DNA of 18,701 nt from JBCBWG01 sp039186015 (lineage in GTDB: Bacteria > Pseudomonadota > Alphaproteobacteria > Rhizobiales > Hyphomicrobiaceae): positions 1 to 18,701 of the forward strand of contig JBCDAH010000104.1 in the NCBI GenBank assembly GCA_039186015.1, read 5' to 3'. The translations under genes were made by a program, and so were the position numbers. Shown here piece after piece: positions 7,867-15,330 of the stretch. Below the pieces are notes generated by a model. That model was given only the letters and a program-made list of their open reading frames with translations, was not told the DNA's origin and did no database searches. Each line of letters opens with the position of its first letter. Position 1 is the first letter of the stretch.

Positions 7867-8097
7867 CGTCCCACACCCGTTCGTTTGGTCTTCCTGGCCG
7901 ACACCCAACGGGACGATGTCATGGATAGAACATCATGGGGGCCGGCCAAGTTGAATCGCACACGGGGTGCGGGCCGGCAATGCGCGTTCGCCAAAGGCGA
8001 ACAGACCGTCATCCGGCCGAGCAATTATCGCCGGCGTCACGCCATGCGTGCGCAATAGGCCAAAGCTTTTGAGATCAAAATGCATGGGGTAAATGTT

Positions 8098-9336
8098 ATG
8101 AGCACAATCGAAGTTCGCCCGCAAAAAGACGAACCTCTGCTCGATCAAGTTCTGAGCGACATCATTTTGCAAATCTACGATTCCGCTCTTAATCCCAATC
8201 AGTTTCAGGATTTCCTCGCGCGCTTGCGAACCGTCTTTGATGCGAAATACAGCCACTTTGTATTACTGGACACGCAGACGACCTCGTTGCCCATTTCCGT
8301 GATTTCCGGGGTGGACCACGACCTCTTTCGTCAGATTTACGGCCGCCCAAGCGACCGGTCTCAGGACCTCGCCATCGAACGATGGACGGAGCATTTTGTG
8401 TCTCTCATGCCGAGCGATCCGCGCGTTGATTATCTGCAGCGGTTTCCAAGCAAAGCTTTCAGCTGTCGTCGTGTGATCGCGGAAGACGCGCTTTATGCCT
8501 CCAAGATGTATCAAGAGATCCTGGACCCGTTAGATGCCGAATACTCTCTCGTGGTCGGCGCTCCGGCCGTCAAAGATACGATTTTTGCGTTAGGCGTGTT
8601 TCGCGGGAAGGCCGGACGTGCGTTTTCAGATCGCGAAGTCGAACGCTTCAGTTTGTTAATGCCGCACGTTAAAAAGGCGCACGAACTCGGTGCCGCTCTG
8701 GATCAACTCCGCGCAGACCGTGAACTTGCGAGGGCCGGCCTTGAAGCTCTGCCCATCGGCGTTGCCTTATTCACGGCGGACGGACAACTTGACTTTGCAA
8801 ATTCGACAGCGCGCGAACTGATTGCAGACCATAGCGACGTCAGCATTGGAAGTGGCACACTGCAACTTCGCCAGACACAGGAATCACTGCGCCTACAGCG
8901 GGCGCTCGCCGATGCCTTGCAACCGCAAGGCCGGCAGGCGTCCGCTCAGTTCACACTTGGTGCGCCAGGACGCCCAGATGGTGCGAGCTTGTCGATCAGT
9001 GTCGCACCATTGTCCCGCATCTCGACGTCCGGCTTCTACTTGCAAGACGCGCCGGCCGCGATCATGCTGATTTCCGATCCCGGGCGTGCAATCGAAACAC
9101 CATCTGAGCATATCCAGAGGTTGCTCGGCTTGACGGAAGCTGAATCACGCGTCGTGATCGCGCTTGCCAGGGGCAGTTCCGTCAAGACAATCGCGCAGGC
9201 AGCGAGCCTGTCGGAGCATACGGTGCGCAATCAGCTGAAGTCCGCATTTCAAAAAACCAACACCAGTTCGCAGACAGATCTTGTGAGGTACGTCCTGCAG
9301 CTCCCCACGCTTCGGTCCGCACCGGACCGACTATGA
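8098..9336 (+). CDS. LuxR-family transcriptional regulator with PAS-like sensor region
   Basis: A 412-residue regulator. The C-terminus carries a LuxR/GerE helix-turn-helix: LGLTEAESRVVIALARG, then SSVKTIAQAASLSEHTVRNQLKS and a tail running to VRYVLQLP (about 343-402). Upstream, residues about 205-330 contain a PAS-like segment (LEALPIGVALFTADGQLDFANSTA). The first 200 residues look like a GAF-like or uncharacterised sensor region ending in FSDREVERFSLLMPHVKKA. This layout is common among orphan LuxR-type regulators of alphaproteobacteria; no autoinducer synthase is nearby. The start is taken at ATG 8098, which has GGGG at 8086-8089 eight bases upstream; an in-frame ATG at 8080 is possible. 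The target genes are unknown. The MscS gene lies 263 bases downstream on the same strand. Confidence 0.9.
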   Translation: MSTIEVRPQKDEPLLDQVLSDIILQIYDSALNPNQFQDFLARLRTVFDAKYSHFVLLDTQTTSLPISVISGVDHDLFRQIYGRPSDRSQDLAIERWTEHFVSLMPSDPRVDYLQRFPSKAFSCRRVIAEDALYASKMYQEILDPLDAEYSLVVGAPAVKDTIFALGVFRGKAGRAFSDREVERFSLLMPHVKKAHELGAALDQLRADRELARAGLEALPIGVALFTADGQLDFANSTARELIADHSDVSIGSGTLQLRQTQESLRLQRALADALQPQGRQASAQFTLGAPGRPDGASLSISVAPLSRISTSGFYLQDAPAAIMLISDPGRAIETPSEHIQRLLGLTEAESRVVIALARGSSVKTIAQAASLSEHTVRNQLKSAFQKTNTSSQTDLVRYVLQLPTLRSAPDRL

Positions 9337-9360
9337 CGACGGCGGCTGAGGCGAAATTTG

Positions 9361-9370
9361 TCTCGCGAGA
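9361..9370. other. Short perfect palindrome in the gap before the MscS gene
   Basis: TCTCGCGAGA is a perfect 10-base palindrome 24 bases after the LuxR-type gene stop. It is too short, and has no T-run, to be called a terminator. The rest of the 263-base gap (9337-9599) shows nothing I recognise. Confidence 0.25.
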
Positions 9371-9599
9371 TGCACTGTTGCCCTGGCGTCGCGACCGGCT
9401 TCGGGTCTATCTGTGCGGCCCTGGCGCGCGAGTCTCCAAGTGACCGTCACGAAGGACGATCACGATACAGACACGTCGCCGCTTCGCGCCGAAACGACCT
9501 CGCCTCATCGACCTCACCCGACGCGATATGCCGTCACAATGGACTGGTCCGCTCACCGCGATCTCTCACAAAAATGACCCATAATAACGGATTGAAAAG

Positions 9600-10466
9600 A
9601 TGCCATTTATAGACTCGCTTCAGGGCCAGACAGATCGTTTTGTCGGCGCCTTTCTTGAGTGGCTCGTCCAGGCCGTGCCGAATCTGATCGCAGCGTTCCT
9701 CATCCTCGTCATTGGCCTGTTTGTTGCCGCATGGGCCGGACGAACAGCGCGACGGTTCGTGCAGCGCGACGAACGCATTGACCCGACGTTCTCAACCGTG
9801 GCCGGCAGCCTCGTGCGGTATGCCGTCACCATTGTCGTCCTGATTGCCGCGCTCGGCCAGTTGGGCTTCCAGACCACCAGCTTGCTGGCGGCCCTTGGCG
9901 CCGCCGGCCTTGCCATCGGCCTTGCGCTCCAAAACACGCTGTCGAACATTGCGGCCGGCTTTATGCTCCTGTGGCTGCATCCGTTTCGCAAAGGTGACGT
10001 GATCGAGACATCCGGGACGTCGGGCACCGTTGTTGACGTGGGCTTGTTTGCAACCGAACTCAAAACCTGGGACGGGATCTATAAATTCGTTCCCAATGCC
10101 GAGCTCTGGAATACGAAAATCACGAACTATTCCCGCTATGATAACCGGATGGTTGAGCTGACCTTCGGCATTGGCTACGACGACAACGTCGCGACAGCGC
10201 GCACGGTGCTGCTCAACATGGCCGAAAGCGATGAGCGGACACACCAGGAACCGGCCCGCCCGATTGTATTTGTTGAACAACTGGCCGATAGCGCCGTGGT
10301 CCTGGCACTGCGAGTGTGGACGTCGACTGATGCCTATTGGTCCGTGCGCCGCGACCTTTCTGAACGTGGCAAACAGGCACTCGAAGACGCCGGATTGTCG
10401 ATCCCATTCCCGCAAGTGGACGTGCATTTGCCGACGCAGTCTCCGCCCACTGGCGACGTGGCATAG
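9600..10466 (+). CDS. Small-conductance mechanosensitive channel, MscS family
   Basis: A 288-residue inner-membrane channel close to the length of E. coli MscS. Segment 1 is NLIAAFLILVIGLFVAAWAG (28-47) and segment 2 is YAVTIVVLIAALGQLG (74-89). The pore helix (about 94-124) has the glycine/alanine-rich GAAGLAIGLALQNTLSNIAAGF pattern that lines the MscS pore. The cytoplasmic beta domain follows with HPFRKGDVIE (127-136), VVDVGLFATEL and FVPNAELWNTKITNYS (163-178). The C-terminal part ends with the family signature GLSIPFPQVDVHL (265-277). Such channels release solutes on sudden hypo-osmotic shock. The start ATG 9600 is preceded by a weak GGATTGAAAAG. It is followed by a convergent gene with an 83-base gap that shows no clear terminator. 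Confidence 0.95.
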   Translation: MPFIDSLQGQTDRFVGAFLEWLVQAVPNLIAAFLILVIGLFVAAWAGRTARRFVQRDERIDPTFSTVAGSLVRYAVTIVVLIAALGQLGFQTTSLLAALGAAGLAIGLALQNTLSNIAAGFMLLWLHPFRKGDVIETSGTSGTVVDVGLFATELKTWDGIYKFVPNAELWNTKITNYSRYDNRMVELTFGIGYDDNVATARTVLLNMAESDERTHQEPARPIVFVEQLADSAVVLALRVWTSTDAYWSVRRDLSERGKQALEDAGLSIPFPQVDVHLPTQSPPTGDVA

Positions 10467-10549
10467 TCTGGCATCTCGAGACGAAGCAACACGCGCGGCT
10501 GCACGCAACGAACTGCGAACGCCGTGTCAGGCTTTGAGCACTGAGCACA

Positions 10550-11191
10550 TCAGGCAGACTGGTAGCGGCGCCAGATGAGGTGCCCTGCCAATCCGATCAT
10601 CGGCACCAGAACGGCTCCCACGACCGCGACAACAAACGAATTCAATTCAACCGCAAACGCGCCGACAGCGGCATAGGCCGCGGAGATGCCAAGATTGCTG
10701 AGACCGACGACGATCAAAAAACGCCACAGGCTGTAGCGCGTTGCACCGGCCGCAAATGTTGACGTTTCCGCCAACACCGGAACCGGCCGCGAAAGCACAA
10801 GCAGCGGCACGCCAACGCGTTCGGCCATGTCGTGAGCGCGCGCAAAAGTGTCATCGCCCTGAAGACGGCGCACCAACGCCGTGCCGCCCGTTGCGCCGAC
10901 ACCGTAGCCGATCAAACAACCGAGCATCATACCGACCCAGCAGACCACCGTGGCCAGACCGAAGCCGAGCAATGCGCCCGCGGCGGTGTTGATGAGATTG
11001 GACGGGATCGGCAGAAACACATCCACGGCCAGAGCCGCGATGATGACAGCCATCAGTTCGAAGGCCGGTGTGTCATCGCGCACGCGCTCGGCCACGTAGG
11101 CGGAAATTTGCTCTTCCAATAGCACAAACGGAATGACCACAAGCGCAACGACAACGACCAGAAGGACAAACCAGCGCGCCGCAATCATCAT
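10550..11191 (-). CDS. VTT/TVP38 (DedA-like, SNARE-associated) membrane protein
   Basis: A 213-residue integral membrane protein. It begins with a hydrophobic anchor (ARWFVLLVVVVALVVIPFVLL). The conserved VTT core follows: DVFLPIPSNLINTAAGALLG, then a glycine-rich helix FGLATVVCWVGMMLGCLIGYGVG, then LVLSRPVPVLAETSTFAAGAT and two further membrane segments. VTT/DedA proteins are linked to lipid flipping and envelope homeostasis; the substrate here is unknown. The frame stays open to 11278, but the start is placed at ATG 11191 because GGAGGG (11201-11206) lies nine bases upstream and the added 29 residues would be a basic, unconserved tail. It lies downstream of the DUF2927 gene on the same strand with a 120-base gap, so co-transcription is possible but not shown. 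Confidence 0.82.
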   Translation of the reverse strand: MMIAARWFVLLVVVVALVVIPFVLLEEQISAYVAERVRDDTPAFELMAVIIAALAVDVFLPIPSNLINTAAGALLGFGLATVVCWVGMMLGCLIGYGVGATGGTALVRRLQGDDTFARAHDMAERVGVPLLVLSRPVPVLAETSTFAAGATRYSLWRFLIVVGLSNLGISAAYAAVGAFAVELNSFVVAVVGAVLVPMIGLAGHLIWRRYQSA

Positions 11192-11311
11192 CGCCTGAAG
11201 CCCTCCAAGATCATCGCTGCGCCCCGTCACACGGGTCGCACGCGTGGCATGCCGTCGACCCGCGCCGGCCGCACGCATCGCCGGATTCGCACAAGCGTCA
11301 TCAGCGCTCCG

Positions 11312-12178
11312 CTATTTGCCGAGGTCGTCCAGAAAACGCAACACAACGCGGTTCACCGGCGCGCCCAACGGTATGCGCGGATCATAGAGGGCTCGCAACA
11401 GCAGGCGGTCAAACCGCGTGATCGACTTTGGCGCAACGGTGTTGTTGAACGAGAAGTACCTGGCACCGGTATAATCGTTGAAGAGACCCAGCGACTGATA
11501 GATCTCCTCTGCCAGACACGTGCGCCGCATATCAGCAGTAAGGTCGTGCCGGACATATATGACGGCACGATAGATCTCGCCTCGCGCCCGAATGAAGGGT
11601 GCGAAGAAACAGGGCAGCTGCGGGTGTCGGCGCAAGGCACGGACGTAAAGGCTTCTCAGTGGCATCGCTTCGGCAAGGGCACGCATGGTACCCGCATCGG
11701 TGAGCACGACAACGAAGTTCACGCAGCCTGCCGTGACGTCGGTTCCGCAGAATGGGCCGGCCGCATCCGGTCGTCGCGATTTGAGGAGATCGATGAAATC
11801 CAGCGCCGATTGCCCGTTCCCGGACAGGTCCGCGACACGGATCGCGGCAAGCGCAGCGGCCTCATTTACGATGGTGCGGGCTTGCTGTCTGTACCGCCGA
11901 TCTCCAGCAAACGAAAACCGAATGGCGCCGCGCCAACGATTGATGACGTTGGCATGTCCACCGAGAATGTGGACGGCTTCGCGATAGAGCCGCTCCCGAT
12001 CGATCGCCCACGCAGGCTCTGCAGTGAGTACGCGGCACGTTGCGATGAGAACAATCGCGATCGCAAGACAGCAGCCGCGTGTCATCGAAGCCGGCCACGA
12101 CGACCCAGTCTTGGACGACGGAACATGGGACGACGGAACATGCGAAGGCGGCGCATGACGCACCGCGCCGGTCCTCAT
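11312..12178 (-). CDS. DUF2927 domain-containing secreted protein
   Basis: A 288-residue protein with a likely signal peptide, TRGCCLAIAIVLIATCRV (33-50), cleaved after about AEPAWA. The mature part matches the DUF2927 pattern as I know it: CLAEEIYQSLGLFND (221-235), then a short YFSFNN stretch and LRALYDPRIPLG (261-272). The EE pair and downstream residues suggest a zinc-peptidase-like fold, but no activity is established. ATG 12178 overlaps the stop of the cytochrome gene as ATGA, which argues for this start and for translational coupling. An internal ATG at 12085, directly before the signal peptide, is the alternative. The extra N-terminal 31 residues include a duplicated five-codon unit (see 12113-12142). 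Its partnership with a cytochrome and a PQQ dehydrogenase is inferred from linkage only. Confidence 0.8.
   Translation of the reverse strand: MRTGAVRHAPPSHVPSSHVPSSKTGSSWPASMTRGCCLAIAIVLIATCRVLTAEPAWAIDRERLYREAVHILGGHANVINRWRGAIRFSFAGDRRYRQQARTIVNEAAALAAIRVADLSGNGQSALDFIDLLKSRRPDAAGPFCGTDVTAGCVNFVVVLTDAGTMRALAEAMPLRSLYVRALRRHPQLPCFFAPFIRARGEIYRAVIYVRHDLTADMRRTCLAEEIYQSLGLFNDYTGARYFSFNNTVAPKSITRFDRLLLRALYDPRIPLGAPVNRVVLRFLDDLGK
12113..12142. repeat. Perfect 15-base tandem duplication in the DUF2927 gene
   Basis: GGACGACGGAACATG occurs twice back to back (12113-12127 and 12128-12142). On the coding (minus) strand it inserts five codons and yields HVPSS twice in the N-terminal extension. Because it keeps the frame, it is compatible either with a translated variable tail or with a non-coding leader if the true start is ATG 12085. 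Confidence 0.75.
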
Positions 12179-12573
12179 GGTGAGAACGACTTGCTCATAA
12201 TATAAGAAACAATCTGCATGCGCTCGTTTTCGGAATACGCATCTTCCCAGGCCGGCATTTTTCGGAAGCCGTAGGTCAAGCGATCATAGACAAAGTCCGG
12301 CGTGTACTTTCGCGGCTTCAGCTTCGGCGCCTTGCCGGGATAGGCATTGCGGCCGTGGCAATGCGAACACTGATCGTCCCACAGCTCTTTGCCCGCCTCC
12401 AGGTTCTTCGGATCGTTCAGGAAGGCCGCCGTGAATTCGGGGATCACCGGTGCCGCAGGCGTGGCCTTGGAGTCTGCAGCATCCATGACGTTGCTGCCCA
12501 ATGAAAGGCCAAGCGCGAACACCGCAACCGCCAACGCCGTCGTGCCCCTCACCCGACATCTCATTTGCAGCAT
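12175..12573 (-). CDS. Periplasmic c-type cytochrome, monohaem
   Basis: A 132-residue exported protein. A signal peptide (RCRVRGTTALAVAVFALGLSLG, 5-26) precedes a single haem site CSHCH (69-73). Met106 in FRKMPAW is a good candidate for the sixth haem ligand, giving a class I fold. It would carry electrons in the periplasm. It lies just downstream of a PQQ-type sugar dehydrogenase, whose natural acceptor is often such a cytochrome, so an electron-transfer partnership is a reasonable inference. AAGGA lies about ten bases before ATG 12573. Its stop overlaps the start of the DUF2927 gene by four bases (ATGA), and a strong stem-loop sits in the 147 bases separating it from the dehydrogenase gene. 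Confidence 0.9.
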   Translation of the reverse strand: MLQMRCRVRGTTALAVAVFALGLSLGSNVMDAADSKATPAAPVIPEFTAAFLNDPKNLEAGKELWDDQCSHCHGRNAYPGKAPKLKPRKYTPDFVYDRLTYGFRKMPAWEDAYSENERMQIVSYIMSKSFSP

Positions 12574-12657
12574 CGTTCATCGTCCTTCTTCACTGGTAGA
12601 TTGAGCCGTTTCGACACCAGACGCGGTGTTCGCTCCGATGGTGACAGCGACCGCAAA

Positions 12658-12696
12658 GTTTGCGCCGGACGACACCACGTGTCCCCCGGCGCAAAC
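12658..12696 (-). terminator. Strong composite hairpin between dehydrogenase and cytochrome genes
   Basis: GTTTGCGCCGG (12658-12668) pairs perfectly with CCGGCGCAAAC (12686-12696). Inside, after a 2x2 internal loop, GACAC (12671-12675) pairs with GTGTC (12679-12683) around a CAC loop, giving 16 pairs in all. It starts 24 bases past the PQQ dehydrogenase stop. On the minus strand only CTTTGC-like sequence follows, so it may be a leaky terminator or an RNase-blocking intercistronic hairpin that makes the dehydrogenase message more abundant than the downstream genes. Confidence 0.65.
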
Positions 12697-12720
12697 GCAC
12701 CGTCTCTCAAACAATGGCGA

Positions 12721-14019
12721 TTACTTCGCCGGCACGATCTTGTAGATCGTATCCAAGCTACCGACCGGTCCTGTGGTGATGGATGTCAGTGCGTAGACTT
12801 CACCGGCCTCATCCTGAGCGAAAGCAAGGATGTACGGCGTATTGCCTTCAACTCCGGTCACTTCGGCCGTTTCCATCGACCACTTGCCGTCGCTGCCTTT
12901 GGAACCAACGAAGATCTGGCCGTCCATGGCGCCGAACGATTTCGACCAGTCACCGAAGATGTACTTGCCGTCCCAGGCTTTATGCTGGCCACGATAGATA
13001 TAGCCGCCGGTAACGGAAATGCCCTTGCAGTTCTTCGGCTTTGCTGTGCAGTTGTCGTACTCCATCACCGGCATCACCAGGCCGGCCTTGTCGCACTCGG
13101 CTGGGTGATCGTCCGGCTTGGTGTAGTCGAAGCACTTTGTGGCCTCCATCTTACGCCAACCGAAGTTGCCACCCTTGGTGACAATGTTCACTTCCTCGAA
13201 GCTGTTTTGCTGGACGTCGGCGCAGAACAGGTCGCCACCTTTCATGTCGAACGAACACCGCCATGGATTGCGCAGTCCATAGGCCCAGATTTCAGGCGCG
13301 GCATTGCGATTGCCGACAAACGGATTGTCGCTTGGCACCTTGTACGGGGCCTTGCCGTCCGTATTGACGTCGACGCGCAGGATCTTGCCGAGCAGCGATG
13401 TCATGTCCTGCCCGTTGCCCTCGGTGACGTTGTGGCCAATACCCCAGTCGTTTGCGTAGCCGCCGTCTCCGGTTGAGATATAGAGCATGCCGTCGGAGCC
13501 GAAGCCGATCCAATGGCCGTTGTGATTGAACTGCGGCCAGTCAATCGACGTGATAATGCGCTCGCTCTTCGGATCTGCCGTATTCGGATCATCACTCGAC
13601 ACGGTGAATTCAGAGACGACGTTCGTGTGGCTCCACCAGAATTGCTTAGCGAGATCGCCCTGGAAGTTCAGGATTGCGGAATAGGCAACATAAAACTTGC
13701 CGTTGTTGGCAAAGTCCGGGTGGAAGGCAAGGCCGAGGATGCCCCGCTCGTCGAAGTCCGAGTGCAGTTTCGGAATCTTGTTGCGAATATCCAGGAAGGG
13801 TTCAGCGCTGAGCTTTCCATCCTCGACGATCCGAATGCGGCCGAATTGCTCGAGAACAAACATGCGCTTGTCGCCGGGTGGCTGCACCATGGCGAGCGGT
13901 GCATTCACGCCCGTAACATATGGCTCAAACTTGACCTTCACCTGCGCGGAGGCACTGCCAGCTCCTGAGAGCAGCAGCGCGCACACCGCGGGCACCGCGG
14001 CGAGCCTTCCAAGTTTCAT
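12721..14019 (-). CDS. Secreted PQQ-dependent sugar (glucose/sorbosone) dehydrogenase
   Basis: A 432-residue periplasmic protein with signal peptide MKLGRLAAVPAVCALLLSGAG and cleavage near ASA-Q (about residue 25). The mature part is the six-bladed propeller of the soluble PQQ glucose/aldose dehydrogenase family. Signatures include RGILGLAFHPDFANNGKFYV (92-111), FNHNGHWIGFGSDGMLYIST (164-183), whose His166 matches the catalytic-base position, GDGG (184-187), GKILRVDVN (211-219), IWAYGLRNPWR (244-254), whose Arg250 is the expected PQQ contact, and GGYIYRG. The mature chain has six cysteines (255, 266, 296, 309, 324, 331), consistent with disulphides. The actual substrate may be a sugar or another alcohol. 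GAGGA lies seven bases before ATG 14019, a strong start. It is first in a likely operon with the cytochrome and DUF2927 genes. Confidence 0.88.
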   Translation of the reverse strand: MKLGRLAAVPAVCALLLSGAGSASAQVKVKFEPYVTGVNAPLAMVQPPGDKRMFVLEQFGRIRIVEDGKLSAEPFLDIRNKIPKLHSDFDERGILGLAFHPDFANNGKFYVAYSAILNFQGDLAKQFWWSHTNVVSEFTVSSDDPNTADPKSERIITSIDWPQFNHNGHWIGFGSDGMLYISTGDGGYANDWGIGHNVTEGNGQDMTSLLGKILRVDVNTDGKAPYKVPSDNPFVGNRNAAPEIWAYGLRNPWRCSFDMKGGDLFCADVQQNSFEEVNIVTKGGNFGWRKMEATKCFDYTKPDDHPAECDKAGLVMPVMEYDNCTAKPKNCKGISVTGGYIYRGQHKAWDGKYIFGDWSKSFGAMDGQIFVGSKGSDGKWSMETAEVTGVEGNTPYILAFAQDEAGEVYALTSITTGPVGSLDTIYKIVPAK

Positions 14020-14291
14020 GGTCGTTTCCTCGTTTATAAGCGAATTTTTGAAGTTTCGCGGTCATTCAATACGCCGCGGATAACAGTTAAGCAGTGGGTT
14101 ACAAAATTGTCCATAATAGAAAGCAGGCGCCGTCTGACCCGCGCAATCGCAGCAGCTCACAGTGATAACCTGCAGCCAATAGAAACTGAAAAACGAACAA
14201 TATATGCCTGAAACGCAAACATAAAATGCTTACGTCGCAGCGCAGACAGCCAACCCAAATTCATGCGCCCAATGAAACGCGCAGATACAAA
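14020..14291. other. AT-richer intergenic region, promoter region of the dehydrogenase operon
   Basis: 272 bases between the EboB stop and the PQQ dehydrogenase start. It is clearly richer in A and T than its surroundings and must hold the dehydrogenase promoter. On the minus strand a possible -35-like TGGACA occurs near 14111, but the matching -10 is poor, so I do not call a promoter. No terminator-like hairpin for eboB is evident. Confidence 0.35.
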
Positions 14292-15218
14292 TTATTCGAT
14301 TATTAGCTCATCCTGTTTACGTTTGACCTTCGTTTCTTCAATCACCGGGTCGCGACCACCGCGCAAGATCGAGTTCCCTTCATAAAGCGTGCGCTGGTCG
14401 ATGGCCGGCGGTTTGAGCCAGTCGTCTTCCCGCATCTGACCGCTTTGACCATAGGCCGCCAACGCGTTGGCATAGGTCGCGAGGCGAACATGCTCCTCGG
14501 GAATGCCGCGCTCCAGTGCCAGCTTCGCCGTCTTTGCGACGCCGAGCGGATCGGAAATCCCCCAGTCGCAAGCGCTATCGACAATAATCCGCTCGCCGCC
14601 GTACTGTTTGAGCAGTTCGACCATGCGCACGTTACCCATTTTCGTGCTCGGGTAGATCGAGAACGCAGCCCAGTATCCGCGATCGAGCACCTCGCGCACG
14701 GTCTCTTCATTGTTGTGATCCACAATGATCTGGCGTGGATCCATGCCATGCTCTTCGCACACATCCATCGAACGCGTCGTCCCGCGTTTTTTGTCGCGAT
14801 GCGGTGTGTGGATCATGACGGGAAGTTCAATTTCCTTGGCCAACTCAAGTTGCAGCCGGAAGTACTTGTCTTCCAGTTCGGTTTGCTCGTCGTAGCCAAT
14901 CTCGCCGATGGCAACGACGCCCTCCTTCAGCGCGAACTGCGGAAGGATCTCCATCACGCCTTCTGCCAGCGCCTCGTTGTTCGCTTCCTTCGAGTTCAGC
15001 CCGATCGTGCAGTAGTGCCGAACGCCGAACTGCCCGGCGCGAAACCGCTCAAAACCGATAATGGCCGAGAGGTAGTCGACATAGGTGCCGACATGCGTGC
15101 GCGGCTGGCCAATCCAAAACGCCGGTTCGATCACCGCAACGACGCCGGAAGCCGCCATCGCCTCGTAGTCATCGGTGGTCCGCGAAATCATGTGCGCATG
15201 TGGATCTATAAACATCAT
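14292..15218 (-). CDS. eboB: EboB: TatD-family metal-dependent hydrolase of the ebo cluster
   Basis: A 308-residue amidohydrolase-fold TIM barrel. The predicted metal ligands are all visible: His7 and His9 in DPHAHM, Glu106 in GEIGYDE, His137 in MIHTPH, His168 in VDHNNE and Asp214 in VDSACDW. This is longer than ordinary TatD nucleases (about 260 residues). It has the EboB-type features IEPAFWIGQPRTHVGTYVDY and a C-terminal GNSILRGGRDP segment, which separate it from housekeeping TatD. A soluble cytosolic hydrolase role on an unknown ebo intermediate is inferred. AGGGAA lies upstream of ATG 15218, and a second ATG follows immediately. It is 112 bases downstream of eboA on the same strand, probably co-transcribed. 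The assignment rests on family features plus EboA, EboF and EboD next to it. Confidence 0.85.
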   Translation of the reverse strand: MMFIDPHAHMISRTTDDYEAMAASGVVAVIEPAFWIGQPRTHVGTYVDYLSAIIGFERFRAGQFGVRHYCTIGLNSKEANNEALAEGVMEILPQFALKEGVVAIGEIGYDEQTELEDKYFRLQLELAKEIELPVMIHTPHRDKKRGTTRSMDVCEEHGMDPRQIIVDHNNEETVREVLDRGYWAAFSIYPSTKMGNVRMVELLKQYGGERIIVDSACDWGISDPLGVAKTAKLALERGIPEEHVRLATYANALAAYGQSGQMREDDWLKPPAIDQRTLYEGNSILRGGRDPVIEETKVKRKQDELIIE

Positions 15219-15330
15219 CGATTGGCGTTCCCTGAAACAGCACCCAAAGTCCAGAACATGTCTGCCAGAGGCGGCAGCCGTTGATCTGACGCGGGCGCGT
15301 GGAGATTCCGGCGAAGTCTACAACGTCTCG

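Larger units (their letters stand above)
7573..8097. other. Long intergenic region upstream of the LuxR-type regulator
   Basis: 525 bases without a gene I can support; open frames here show no domain and no plausible start. The region carries two short perfect inverted repeats, listed separately, and otherwise looks like leader/promoter sequence for the regulator gene at 8098. Confidence 0.4.

Noticed and set aside
7716..8024. 102-codon open frame on the minus strand in the gap before the LuxR-type gene
   Set aside because: No recognisable motif; cysteine/arginine-rich chance translation, and it spans the palindromes that look regulatory.
11249..12205. 318-codon open frame on the plus strand
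   Set aside because: It covers the DUF2927 gene on the opposite strand. The minus-strand frame has a signal peptide, family motifs and an ATGA overlap, while this one has no recognisable domain.
12565..13476. 303-codon open frame on the plus strand
   Set aside because: It is antisense to the PQQ dehydrogenase, whose motifs and ribosome-binding site are clear.
14445..15284. 279-codon open frame on the plus strand
   Set aside because: It is antisense to EboB, where all metal ligands are in place on the minus strand.
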